Assembly: GCF_005796205.1 (NCBI RefSeq)
Contig: NZ_VAHN01000023.1
Span: forward strand, 1 to 39,039
DNA from: Pseudarthrobacter sp. NamE2
GTDB taxonomy: Bacteria; Actinomycetota; Actinomycetes; Actinomycetales; Micrococcaceae
Reading direction: 5' to 3'
DNA length: 39,039 nucleotides
Below, piece by piece: positions 7,872 to 16,006 of the stretch; position 1 is the first letter of the stretch; every line of letters starts with the position of its first letter. The position numbers and the translations under genes were made by a program. Under the pieces are notes generated by a model. The model was not told the origin of the DNA and made no database searches. It was given only the letters and a program-made list of their open reading frames with translations.

Positions 7872-9616
7872 GGCTTCAGCAGTTCATGCTTGACGACGGC
7901 GGACTGGGACAGCGTCTTGTACCCCTCCTGCTCGAACAGGACAGTGATGACGTCGTCCTCATGCCGCATCACCAGGCCGGGGCCCCATTCCTTGTGCACC
8001 ACGGCGGACTGCAGCGGGAACGGGTCATTGGCGTCCGGAGCACCCGGCAGGGTTCCGCCGTCGTGCTTCTCCTTGCCGGCCTTCTTTCCCGCCTTCTTGG
8101 CGGCCTGTCCCTTCTTGGCCGGCCCGCCGTCGTCGTGCTTCTTTGCCGCGGGCTCCTGCCGGGCAGCGGCGGCAGCGCAGCCGTCACAGTTGCCGCACGG
8201 CTCCGGCAGGTCCTCGCCGAAGTAAGCCAGCAGGAACTGCCGCCGGCAGCCGTCCGTTTCGGCGTAGGCGCGCATCATGGTGAGCCGGGACTGCTCCACC
8301 CGCTGCCGGGCCTCGGCTCGTTCGACGGCGCGCTCCACTAGGGCGGACAGCTTGGCTTTCGAGGTGAGGCGGATGCCGCGCTTGCCGGTGGTGACAGCGT
8401 CCGCCTCCTCGAGCTGGTTCACCAGCCCGGTCACCCGGCGGACAGGGAAATCCAGCAGTTCGGCCAGCGATGACTTGGGGGTGGGGCCGCCGGCATCCTT
8501 GAGCACCTTCAGCACCGCGAGCAGCCGCTCCGGGTCCGGGGTGCTGGTGGTGAAGAACTTGCGCAGGCCCAAGTCCTCGGCGCGGTAGTGCAGGACCGCT
8601 GCCGCCTTTTCACCGTCACGCCCGGCCCTGCCGATCTCCTGGTAGTAGGCGTCCAAAGACTCGGGGATGTCCGCATGAACCACAAAGCGGACGTTGGGCT
8701 TGTCAATGCCCATGCCGAAGGCGGTGGTTGCCACCACCACGTCCAGTTCGTCCGCCAGGAACTGCTCGTGGATCCGCTCCCGGTCTGCAGAGGCCCGCCC
8801 TGCGTGGTATGCCTCGGTCCGCAGACCGTCGGCGGCGAGCTTTACGGCGTACTTTTCGGTGTCCTTGCGGGTGGCGGCGTACAGGAGGCCCTGTCCGTCG
8901 CGGGCCAGCCCGGCCACCTGCTCCAGCACCGCCTTCCGCTTGCCCTTGTCCTCCTGGTGGCGGACTACGTCCAGGGAGATGTTGGGCCGGTCGAAGCCGC
9001 GGACCAGCACCAGCGGGTCCTGCATATCCAGCCGCTCCACGATCTCGTCACGGACGGGCGGGGCGGCGGTGGCGGTCAGGGCGGCCACGGGCGGGTTGCC
9101 CAGCCGCCCGCGGACGTTGCCCAGGCCGAGGTAGTCGGGGCGGAAGTCGTGGCCCCAGGAGGAGACGCAGTGCGCCTCGTCCACCACGAACAGCGAAACA
9201 TCAAGGGCGGCGAGCCGGTCCACCGTTTCCTGCTTGGCCAGCTGCTCGGGTGCAAGGAACACAAAGGTGGCCTTGCCTGCCTCAACCGCTTCCCACGCAG
9301 CCTCCACTTCCGAATCGCTGTGCGAGGAATTGACGGCGACGGCGGCCTGCCCGCCAAGGTCCCCGGCCAGGCCTTCGAGCTGGTCCTCCTGCAGGGCGAT
9401 CAGGGGTGACACCACGACGGCGGGACGTCCCGTGCTGTTGTGCAGGTGCTGTGCCGCTACCTGGTAGATGGCGGATTTTCCGTAGCCCGTGGGCATGACG
9501 GCCAGCACGTCGCGGCCCGCAACCAGGGCTTCCATCCCGGCCAGCTGGCCGGCCCGCAAATTGGGCAGGGAAAAGGAGGAAGCCGCCAGGGCGGCGAGGT
9601 CAAGATCGTCGGACAT
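7865..9616 (-). CDS. recQ: RecQ family ATP-dependent DNA helicase
   Basis: A 583-residue 3'-5' DNA helicase of the RecQ family. Walker A PTGYGKS is near residue 42, the DEAH box in VVDEAHCVSSWGHDFRP near 141, and motif VI in IGRAGRDG. A zinc-binding set C-x17-C-x2-C-x2-C occupies about 455-478. A winged-helix-like stretch comes before the zinc cysteines, and a Lys/Ala-rich linker (about 480-525) and a small beta-rich tail come after. No HRDC domain is seen. The ATG at 9616 has GGAG 10 nt upstream. A further in-frame upstream ATG would add 38 unconserved residues. The terC gene follows in the same direction. Confidence 0.9.
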   Translation of the reverse strand: MSDDLDLAALAASSFSLPNLRAGQLAGMEALVAGRDVLAVMPTGYGKSAIYQVAAQHLHNSTGRPAVVVSPLIALQEDQLEGLAGDLGGQAAVAVNSSHSDSEVEAAWEAVEAGKATFVFLAPEQLAKQETVDRLAALDVSLFVVDEAHCVSSWGHDFRPDYLGLGNVRGRLGNPPVAALTATAAPPVRDEIVERLDMQDPLVLVRGFDRPNISLDVVRHQEDKGKRKAVLEQVAGLARDGQGLLYAATRKDTEKYAVKLAADGLRTEAYHAGRASADRERIHEQFLADELDVVVATTAFGMGIDKPNVRFVVHADIPESLDAYYQEIGRAGRDGEKAAAVLHYRAEDLGLRKFFTTSTPDPERLLAVLKVLKDAGGPTPKSSLAELLDFPVRRVTGLVNQLEEADAVTTGKRGIRLTSKAKLSALVERAVERAEARQRVEQSRLTMMRAYAETDGCRRQFLLAYFGEDLPEPCGNCDGCAAAAARQEPAAKKHDDGGPAKKGQAAKKAGKKAGKEKHDGGTLPGAPDANDPFPLQSAVVHKEWGPGLVMRHEDDVITVLFEQEGYKTLSQSAVVKHELLKPA

Positions 9617-9805
9617 TAAGGGCAGCTCCGCGCAGTTGGTCCCGCGGCCGCTTGCTTCAGCCGCGGAAACCAGCCTACGCCAGCCGTGCGCCGCCGTCGT
9701 CCTTCCCTTGACTTCCGTGACGTGACGCACAAGTGTGGAGGAAGTTGGTCCGCCGGCGGACGCCGTGGCTCATGGGGACCAGGAAGCAGCCGAGGAGTGG
9801 TCATC

Positions 9806-12133
9806 GTGACGCGCAAAAACCCGAAGGTCGAAGAAGCCGACGAGTCCGAACTGGAAGTGACAGGCCATCCCAAAACCTGGGCCGCGGGCGTGCCCGGCGT
9901 CTACTACTCGATGAAGCCCGCGCTGGAGCACATGGGCGTGGAGCGCTCGCGCAAGACCCTGCTGGCGCTGAACCAGAAGGACGGGTTCGACTGCATGAGC
10001 TGCGCGTGGCCGGACCCGGGCCACCGCAAGACGTTCGAGTTCTGCGAAAACGGGGCCAAAGCCGTCACCTGGGAGGCCACGCCGGTGGTCATCGGCTCCG
10101 AGTTCTGGGCGGAGCATCCGGTCAGCGAGCTGCGGGAGCGCTCCGAGTACTGGCTGGGCATGCAGGGCCGCCTGACCGAACCCGTCTACAAGCCGGCAGG
10201 GGAGGACCACTACCGGCCGGTCAGCTGGGAGCAGGCGTTCAGCATCATTGGAAACAAGCTAAAGTCACTGCCGGACCCCAACCAGGCCGCGTTCTACACC
10301 AGCGGCCGGACGTCCAACGAGGCCGCCTTCCTCTACCAGCTGTTCATCCGCGCCTACGGCACCAACAACCTTCCCGACTGCTCCAACATGTGCCACGAGT
10401 CGTCCGGCTGGGGCATGGGACAGACCATCGGCGTGGGCAAGGCGACGGTCTCCTACGATGATTACGCCAAGGCCGACCTGATCATCATCATGGGCCAGAA
10501 CCCGGGCACCAACCACCCGCGGATGCTCACCGCACTTGAGGAGGCAAAGGAGGCCGGCTGCCAGATCGTGGCCGTCAATCCGCTGCCGGAAGCAGGTTTG
10601 ATGCGGTACAAGAACCCGCAGCGGGTGAAGGGAATCATCGGGCGCGGCACCGACCTGGCGGACCAGTTCCTCCAGATCCGCATCGGCGGCGACATGGCCC
10701 TGCTCCAGGCCGTTTCCAAGCGCGTCCTGGACGCCGAGGCCGCGAATCCGGGCACGGTGCTGGACCACAAGTTCCTTGCCGAGTACTGCGACGGGTTGGA
10801 GGAGCTGCGCGCCCACCTCGCCCGGCTGGACGACGCCACGGTCCTGGAGGCCACCGGCCTGCGCAGCGAGGAGATCGACGAGCTCGCCGAACGCTACCTC
10901 GCCGCGAACAGGGTGATCATCACCTGGGCCATGGGCATCACCCAGCAGAAGAAGGGCGTGGCAACCATCAAGGAGATGATCAACCTCCTGCTGCTGCGCG
11001 GCAACATCGGCAGGCCTGGAGCCGGCGCGTCACCCATTCGCGGGCACAGCAACGTCCAGGGCGACCGGACCATGGGCATCTGGGAGCAGATGCCGCCCGC
11101 GTTCCTGGACGCGCTGGGGCGGGAGTTCAATTTCGAACCTCCCCGCGACCACGGCCTGGACGCGGTCCAGACCGTCCGGGCAATGCGCGACGGCGGCATC
11201 AAGGCCTTCATCGCGCTAGGCGGCAACTTCGTGGGCGCCATATCGGACACCCGCGCGGCTGAGGAGGCGATGGAAAAGACGGAGCTGTCCGTCCAGATTT
11301 CCACCAAGCTCAACCACTCCCACGGGGTGACCGGCGCGGAGGCCCTGATCCTGCCCACGCTGGGCCGGACAGAGATCGACAGGCAGGAATCCGGGCCGCA
11401 GTTCGTCTCGGTGGAGGACACGGTCTGTGCCGTGCACGCCTCGCACGGCACGGTGGAGCCGGTGGCGCCGGGGCTGCTCTCCGAGGTGGCCATCGTCTGC
11501 CGGATGGCCGCAGCTACCCTGGACGGCGGCACCTCGGCGGACTGGGCGGGCTTCGAGAAGGACTACGACCTGATCCGGGACCACATTTCCCATGTTGTGA
11601 ACGGCTGCGAGGACTACAACCGGAAGGTACGGCAGGAGGGCGGCTTCGTGCTGCCCAACGGACCCCGCGATTCACGCACGTTCAACACCCCCACCGGAAA
11701 AGCGATGCTCACCGTCAACGAGCTGGAGCATGTGGAGCGTCCCGCCGGCACGCTCATCCTGCAGACCATGCGCTCCCATGACCAGTTCAACACCACCATC
11801 TACGGCCACAACGACCGGTACCGGGGGATCAAGAAGGGCCGCGAAGTGGTGTTCGTGAATCCCGCGGACCTCACGGACCTCGGGCTGGAGGACGGGCAGC
11901 ACGTGGACATCCACGGGGTGTACAGCGACGGCGTGGACCGGGTGCTGCGGAACTATCGCGTGGTGTCCTACCCGTCGGCCCGCGGTTGTGCAGCCGCGTA
12001 CTATCCCGAAGCCAACGTGCTGGTGCCGCTGGAAAGCGTGGCGGAGGGCAGCCAGACGCCGGCGTCCAAGGCCGTGGTGGTGCGGCTGGAGCCCGTCCCG
12101 GTCCTCGAGGAAGAACCCACTGCCTGGGGCTAA
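9806..12133 (+). CDS. FdhF/YdeP family molybdopterin-dependent oxidoreductase
   Basis: A 775-residue protein of the formate dehydrogenase H / YdeP family, which carries a bis-MGD molybdenum cofactor and an Fe-S cluster. C63, C66 (CMSC) and C80 (FCENGAK) form the N-terminal cysteine set. The active-site region NMCHESSGWGMG holds C196, a normal TGC Cys codon and not selenocysteine. Further cofactor-binding motifs are MGQNPGTNHPRM and RGNIGRPGAGASPIRGHSNVQGDRTMG. Members of the YdeP branch have been tied to acid resistance and are not proven formate dehydrogenases. The GTG start at 9806 has GAGGAG 8 nt upstream. An in-frame GTG at 9797 would overlap that site. The 3' end converges with the DUF6457 gene 6 nt away. 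Maturation genes (fdhD, moa/mob) are outside the window. Confidence 0.9.
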   Translation: MTRKNPKVEEADESELEVTGHPKTWAAGVPGVYYSMKPALEHMGVERSRKTLLALNQKDGFDCMSCAWPDPGHRKTFEFCENGAKAVTWEATPVVIGSEFWAEHPVSELRERSEYWLGMQGRLTEPVYKPAGEDHYRPVSWEQAFSIIGNKLKSLPDPNQAAFYTSGRTSNEAAFLYQLFIRAYGTNNLPDCSNMCHESSGWGMGQTIGVGKATVSYDDYAKADLIIIMGQNPGTNHPRMLTALEEAKEAGCQIVAVNPLPEAGLMRYKNPQRVKGIIGRGTDLADQFLQIRIGGDMALLQAVSKRVLDAEAANPGTVLDHKFLAEYCDGLEELRAHLARLDDATVLEATGLRSEEIDELAERYLAANRVIITWAMGITQQKKGVATIKEMINLLLLRGNIGRPGAGASPIRGHSNVQGDRTMGIWEQMPPAFLDALGREFNFEPPRDHGLDAVQTVRAMRDGGIKAFIALGGNFVGAISDTRAAEEAMEKTELSVQISTKLNHSHGVTGAEALILPTLGRTEIDRQESGPQFVSVEDTVCAVHASHGTVEPVAPGLLSEVAIVCRMAAATLDGGTSADWAGFEKDYDLIRDHISHVVNGCEDYNRKVRQEGGFVLPNGPRDSRTFNTPTGKAMLTVNELEHVERPAGTLILQTMRSHDQFNTTIYGHNDRYRGIKKGREVVFVNPADLTDLGLEDGQHVDIHGVYSDGVDRVLRNYRVVSYPSARGCAAAYYPEANVLVPLESVAEGSQTPASKAVVVRLEPVPVLEEEPTAWG

Positions 12134-12139
12134 GTCCGG

Positions 12140-12469
12140 TTACTGCGCGGTGTCCGCCCAGCCGCGGCTGGCGGGACCGCCGTCAGGCCCTTGCTCACAC
12201 AACTGGAACGCGACGTTCGCCGCCTTTTCGACAGCGGCCGCAGACGCTTCACGTGTCCCGGCGCTTCCGGTGCCGGCATCGAGTCCCGCGGCATAGCCCA
12301 CCAGGAAGGTGGTGACGGGCGCTGCGGCGTGGATGACATTGTCCGCGGACTTCCGCGCCAGTTCGAGCAGCAGCTCATGGTCCACGTTCATGTCCAAAAT
12401 CTGCAGTGCCTGCGCCAGCCGGTTGCTCCACTGGTCCAGCACCTGCGCTTCGTCGTTGTTGACTGCCAT
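12140..12469 (-). CDS. DUF6457-like protein
   Basis: A 109-residue acidic, alpha-helical protein with motifs LDQWSNRLAQAL, ELLLELARKSADNVIH and TTFLVGYAAGLDAG. I recognise it as the DUF6457 type, which in actinobacteria sits beside or fused to molybdenum cofactor guanylyltransferase (MobA) and formate dehydrogenase genes. The convergent neighbour, a molybdopterin oxidoreductase, supports a link to Mo-cofactor maturation or insertion (inference). The ATG has AAGGAG 7 nt upstream. A longer in-frame form from 12511 has no ribosome site. No enzyme motif is visible. Confidence 0.7.
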   Translation of the reverse strand: MAVNNDEAQVLDQWSNRLAQALQILDMNVDHELLLELARKSADNVIHAAAPVTTFLVGYAAGLDAGTGSAGTREASAAAVEKAANVAFQLCEQGPDGGPASRGWADTAQ

Positions 12470-12561
12470 GGTCCGCTCCTTGCGTTGGTCGGTTGCTCTG
12501 GGTCCTGACATCCGCTGCCGACACTACAAGGCTTCTGGGTGGAAGTCACCGAATGGGTAAA

Positions 12562-12582
12562 ACCCCCGTTCGTAAAAGGGGT
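12562..12582 (+). promoter_or_regulatory. Inverted repeat upstream of the fdhA promoter, candidate activator site
   Basis: ACCCC (12562-12566) and GGGGT (12578-12582) flank an 11-nt AT-richer spacer. The centre lies about 32 nt before the putative -35 at 12604, a position typical for an activator. The remaining 12470-12775 gap shows the promoter and no credible gene. Confidence 0.3.
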
Positions 12583-12603
12583 AGATTTTATGCCCGCCCG
12601 CTC

Positions 12604-12632
12604 TGGAACTGCCCCCAAAGCCCGCCTAGACT
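12604..12632 (+). promoter_or_regulatory. Putative promoter of the formaldehyde dehydrogenase gene
   Basis: TGGAAC (12604-12609) and TAGACT (12627-12632) are 17 nt apart. The predicted start near 12640 gives a leader of about 135 nt before the ATG at 12776. Confidence 0.4.
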
Positions 12633-12775
12633 GAGCGGATCCCCACGCCAGGAACCCGGCCCGCTTCGGCCAGGTTGGCATCGGTGTTGATTGGAGGCGG
12701 GTCCCTGCCCGGGGTGCATCACCTACCCAGAAATCACGGCCGCCCCACCGGGCGGACTGACAACAGGAGAGCCAG

Positions 12776-13987
12776 ATGACAGGGAACAAAGCCGTTGCCT
12801 ACAAGGAACCGGGCAAGGTGGAGGTAATCGACGTCGATTACCCAACGTTCGAACTCAAGGACGGGCCAGGGGTCAACCCCGCCAACGTGGGACGAACCGT
12901 CAACCACGGCGTGATCCTCAAGACCGTGGCCACCAACATCTGCGGCTCGGACCAGCACATGGTCCGCGGGCGCACCACGGCACCGCCCAACCTGGTGCTG
13001 GGCCACGAGATCACCGGCGAAGTGGTGGAGGTGGGCCGCGACGTCGAATTCATCAAGGTGGGCGACTTCTGCTCGGTCCCGTTCAATATCGCCTGCGGAC
13101 GCTGCCGCAACTGCAAGGAGCGCAAGACCGGTATCTGCTTGAACGTGAACCCGGACCGGCCCGGCAGCGCCTACGGTTACGTGGACATGGGCGGCTGGGT
13201 GGGCGGCCAGGCGAACTACGTGCTGGTGCCCTACGCGGACTGGAACCTGCTGAAGTTCCCGGACAAGGACAGGGCCATGGAGAAGATCCTTGACCTGGCC
13301 ATGCTCTCGGACATCTTCCCCACCGGGTTTCACGGTGCCGTCAGCGCGGGCGTGGGCGTTGGGTCCACCGTGTATGTGGCGGGTGCCGGACCGGTGGGCC
13401 TCGCAGCGGCGACGAGCGCACAGTTGCTGGGCGCCGCCGTCGTGATTGTGGGCGACCTGAACGAGGACCGGCTGGCGCAGGCCCGCAGCTTTGGCTGCGA
13501 GACAGTCAACCTCAGCGAGGGCGAGCCGAAGGACCAGATCGAGCAGATCCTTGGCGTTCCCGAGGTGGATTGCGGTGTGGACGCGGTGGGTTTCGAAGCT
13601 CGCGGGCATGGAAAGGGCTCGCAGGAGGCGCCGGCCACCGTGCTGAACACGCTGATGGACATCACCGCGGCAGGCGGCGCGCTCGGTATCCCGGGCCTCT
13701 ATGTCACGGGTGACCCGGGCGGCATCGACGAAGCCGCCAAGAAAGGCAGCCTGAGCCTTAGCCTTGGCACCGGCTGGGCCAAGTCGCTGAGCTTCACCAC
13801 CGGACAGTGCCCGGTGATGAAGTACAACCGGCAGCTGATGATGGCCATCCTGCACGACAGGGTCAGCATCGCGAAGAACGTGAACGCCAAGGCCATCTCG
13901 CTGGAGGAGGCACCCAAGGGCTATGCCGAGTTCGACGCCGGCGCGGCCACCAAGTACGTCCTCAACCCCAACGGGTACCTGAGCTAG
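12776..13987 (+). CDS. fdhA: Zn-dependent, glutathione-independent formaldehyde dehydrogenase
   Basis: A 403-residue medium-chain alcohol dehydrogenase of the Pseudomonas putida FdhA type, which oxidises or dismutates formaldehyde with tightly bound NAD. Catalytic zinc ligands are C56 (TNICGSDQHM) and H77 (VLGHEITGE). Structural zinc cysteines are C107, C110, C113 and C121. The NAD fold shows VYVAGAGPVGLAA. The insertions GSAYGYVDMGGWVGGQ and the long segment before FTTGQCPVMKYNR are typical of this subfamily. The length matches the family (about 398 aa). The ATG has CAGGAGA upstream. With the nearby FdhF-like gene it suggests a formaldehyde-formate-CO2 detoxification route. Confidence 0.93.
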   Translation: MTGNKAVAYKEPGKVEVIDVDYPTFELKDGPGVNPANVGRTVNHGVILKTVATNICGSDQHMVRGRTTAPPNLVLGHEITGEVVEVGRDVEFIKVGDFCSVPFNIACGRCRNCKERKTGICLNVNPDRPGSAYGYVDMGGWVGGQANYVLVPYADWNLLKFPDKDRAMEKILDLAMLSDIFPTGFHGAVSAGVGVGSTVYVAGAGPVGLAAATSAQLLGAAVVIVGDLNEDRLAQARSFGCETVNLSEGEPKDQIEQILGVPEVDCGVDAVGFEARGHGKGSQEAPATVLNTLMDITAAGGALGIPGLYVTGDPGGIDEAAKKGSLSLSLGTGWAKSLSFTTGQCPVMKYNRQLMMAILHDRVSIAKNVNAKAISLEEAPKGYAEFDAGAATKYVLNPNGYLS

Positions 13988-14059
13988 GCGCAATTGCGGC
14001 GGACGGTGGCGCACGGGGTATCCGATCCTGCGGAAATAACGGCCCGATGGCCGAGGTTA

Positions 14060-14074
14060 GGCTTTACAAAAGCC
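14060..14074 (+). terminator. Short hairpin between fdhA and the acetyltransferase gene
   Basis: GGCTTT (14060-14065) and AAAGCC (14069-14074) form a 6-bp stem with a 3-nt loop. A -10-like TAGGCT overlaps at 14058-14063, so the site could instead be part of the promoter of the next gene. Confidence 0.25.
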
Positions 14075-14098
14075 ATACCGCATCCAAGGAGATTCCCC

Positions 14099-14452
14099 AT
14101 GAGCGACATCACCGTCCGCCACAACGCCGGGCGCCAGCGTTTCGAACTCCTCGATGCCGGGAACGTGATCGGAAAGGCCGCGTACAAGGAGTTCGACGGC
14201 GGCGCGTCGCCGCAGCGGATTTTCTACCACACCGTGGTCAACGAGGAATACGGCGGGCAGGGGCTCGCCGGGCGGCTCGCCACCGTTGCGCTCGACGAGA
14301 CGGCTGGTGCCGGGGTGGGCATCGTTCCGGTGTGCCCGTTCATCAAGAAGTTCCTCACCAAGCACCCGGAGTATTCCGAAAGCGTCGTGCCGGTCAAGCC
14401 GGCGCACCTGGAGTTTTTGGACGCGGCCCTGTCCGCGCGCGCCCGGGCATAG
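14099..14452 (+). CDS. GNAT family N-acetyltransferase (YidJ/COG2388-type)
   Basis: A 117-residue small GNAT protein of the COG2388 kind, with the acetyl-CoA region reading HTVVNEEYGGQGLAGRLAT at about residues 41-60 and the C-terminal VCPFIKKFLTKHPEY signature. These minimal acetyltransferases have unknown acceptors. The ATG at 14099 is set by AAGGAG 7-8 nt upstream. A longer reading from 13994 has no support. It lies 111 nt after fdhA in the same direction and is followed by a hairpin. Confidence 0.88.
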   Translation: MSDITVRHNAGRQRFELLDAGNVIGKAAYKEFDGGASPQRIFYHTVVNEEYGGQGLAGRLATVALDETAGAGVGIVPVCPFIKKFLTKHPEYSESVVPVKPAHLEFLDAALSARARA

Positions 14453-14506
14453 CAGCGCACCCCTTCCACTTTTTCGACACGCAAATTCGTTTCCGACGTG
14501 CAACCT

Positions 14507-14539
14507 ACTTGGCGCACCCCGGACACCGGCGCGCCAGGT
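14507..14539. terminator. Hairpin between acetyltransferase and MFS genes
   Basis: ACTTGGCGC (14507-14515) pairs with GCGCCAGGT (14531-14539), 9 bp with one G-U pair and a 15-nt loop. It fits a terminator for the acetyltransferase transcript. Confidence 0.4.
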
Positions 14540-14583
14540 AAAGCGCGCGTCGTAAACCGTTCGCGTCGCCTCCAGGCTTAGCC

Positions 14584-15963
14584 GTGCACCAGACTGTTAC
14601 CGTGAGCAACAACTCCCGGACTGCCCTGGCCGTCGCAGGCCTCAGCCTGGGCACGGCACTGAACCCCCTCAACTCCTCGATGATCGCCGTGGCCCTGGTG
14701 GTGCTCCGTGCCGACTTCGGGCTCGACGTTGCCGCGGTAACCTGGGTGGTCACCTCCTTCTACCTCGCCTCGGCCGCGGGCCAGCCCGTGATGGGCAGGC
14801 TGGCCGACCGGTTCGGGCCGCGCCGGATGTTCCAGCTGGGCATGGCACTGGTCACCGTCACCTGCGCCCTTGCCCCGCTCGCGCCCAGCTTTGCCCTGCT
14901 CTGCGTCGCCCGGGCAGTGATGGCCCTCGGCACGGCAACCGCCTATCCCAGCGCCGTGGTGATGGTGGGAACCGTCGCGCACCGCGCCAACGTGGAACCC
15001 GCCCGGCCCCTCGGCAGGCTGCAGATGGCAAACACGTCCGCTGCCGCCGTCGGGCCCGTCGTCGGTGGCCTGCTGGTGAGCCTTGTGGGCTGGGAGGCGC
15101 TGTTCCTTGTCAATGTCCCGCTGGCGCTCGCCGCGCTGTTGATGGTGCGCCGGGCGGCCCCGCCGGATGAGGCAAGGGAGCGGGGGAGCGTGGCTGAACT
15201 GCTGCGGGACTCGGACATCCCCGGGATCCTCACGTTCGTCGCCGCGCTGCTGCTGGTGATGATGGCCGCGCTGAACGTGGCTCCCGGCTACCGCTGGTGG
15301 ATACTGGCCGCCGGAACGGTGATTGCGGTGCTGTTCGCGTGGCGCGAGCTGCGCTTCAACCGGCCGTTCCTGGACCTGCGGCTGCTGGGGCGCAACCGGC
15401 CGCTGTTGCTGGTGTATGTCGCGTTCGCGGTGTTCAGCAGCGTCTACTACTTCGTGTTCTTCGGCCTGCCCCAGCTGCTGCAGGAGGCGGGCGGCTACGA
15501 TCCGGGCGTGGTGGGCCTGCTGATGCTGCCGCTGGCTGCCATGTCCGTGGCCGCCACCCCGTGGGCGGTCAGGGCGATGGGAAGGTTCGGTGTGCGGCGG
15601 GTGCTGCTGGCCGGCGTCCTTTTGCTGACCGGCGTGGCCGCGCTGATGTGGATCCTGACCGGCACCCTCGCCGTCCCGCTCGTGGTGGTGATGACCGCGC
15701 TGATGGGCGTCCCGTACGGGACGGTGGGCATCGCCACGAACCAGGGCATGTTCGTGTCTACCCGGCCGCAGGAGCGCGGCGTTGCCGCGGGGATGTACCA
15801 AACCTGCCGGTACGTCGGCGCCATCACCGCCACCGTGATGATCGGTGTCTTCGCCGCCGGCGGCGTGGACCAGGGAAGCTGGTCGCGGATGGTGCTCGCC
15901 ATGCTGGTCCTGTGCGTGGTGACGTTCGGCGTGAGCCTGTTCTGGCGGCAGCGCGGGCAGTAG
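14584..15963 (+). CDS. MFS transporter, EmrB/QacA-like drug exporter
   Basis: A 459-residue major facilitator membrane protein. Motif A is seen as GQPVMGRLADRFGPRRMF, and motif C-like glycine/proline patterns appear in NTSAAAVGPVVGGLLVSLVGWEALFLVNVPLALAA, typical of the DHA2 (EmrB/QacA) drug-proton antiporters with 12-14 helices. It would export a hydrophobic or toxic compound, not predictable here. The GTG at 14584 has no strong ribosome site. A CAGGCT lies 5 nt upstream, so it may be leaderless. An alternative GTG start lies at 14602. No regulator gene is adjacent. Confidence 0.88.
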   Translation: MHQTVTVSNNSRTALAVAGLSLGTALNPLNSSMIAVALVVLRADFGLDVAAVTWVVTSFYLASAAGQPVMGRLADRFGPRRMFQLGMALVTVTCALAPLAPSFALLCVARAVMALGTATAYPSAVVMVGTVAHRANVEPARPLGRLQMANTSAAAVGPVVGGLLVSLVGWEALFLVNVPLALAALLMVRRAAPPDEARERGSVAELLRDSDIPGILTFVAALLLVMMAALNVAPGYRWWILAAGTVIAVLFAWRELRFNRPFLDLRLLGRNRPLLLVYVAFAVFSSVYYFVFFGLPQLLQEAGGYDPGVVGLLMLPLAAMSVAATPWAVRAMGRFGVRRVLLAGVLLLTGVAALMWILTGTLAVPLVVVMTALMGVPYGTVGIATNQGMFVSTRPQERGVAAGMYQTCRYVGAITATVMIGVFAAGGVDQGSWSRMVLAMLVLCVVTFGVSLFWRQRGQ

Positions 15964-15994
15964 CCGGGCCTGCCCCTGCCGGCCGTTTCCATGC

Positions 15995-16000
15995 CATGCT
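15995..16000 (+). promoter_or_regulatory. -10 hexamer for a leaderless transcript
   Basis: CATGCT ends 6 nt before the ATG at 16007, and no ribosome binding site is present. Confidence 0.4.
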
Positions 16001-16006
16001 GGCTGG

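Noticed and set aside
2806..9616. A phage-defence island formed by the nuclease-helicase and RecQ
   Set aside because: No partner genes of a known defence system are adjacent, and terC, recQ and acyP are ordinary chromosomal neighbours. The link is only positional.
10388..10396. Selenocysteine in the FdhF-like active site
   Set aside because: The residue in MCHESSG is encoded by TGC, and the frame contains no in-frame TGA.
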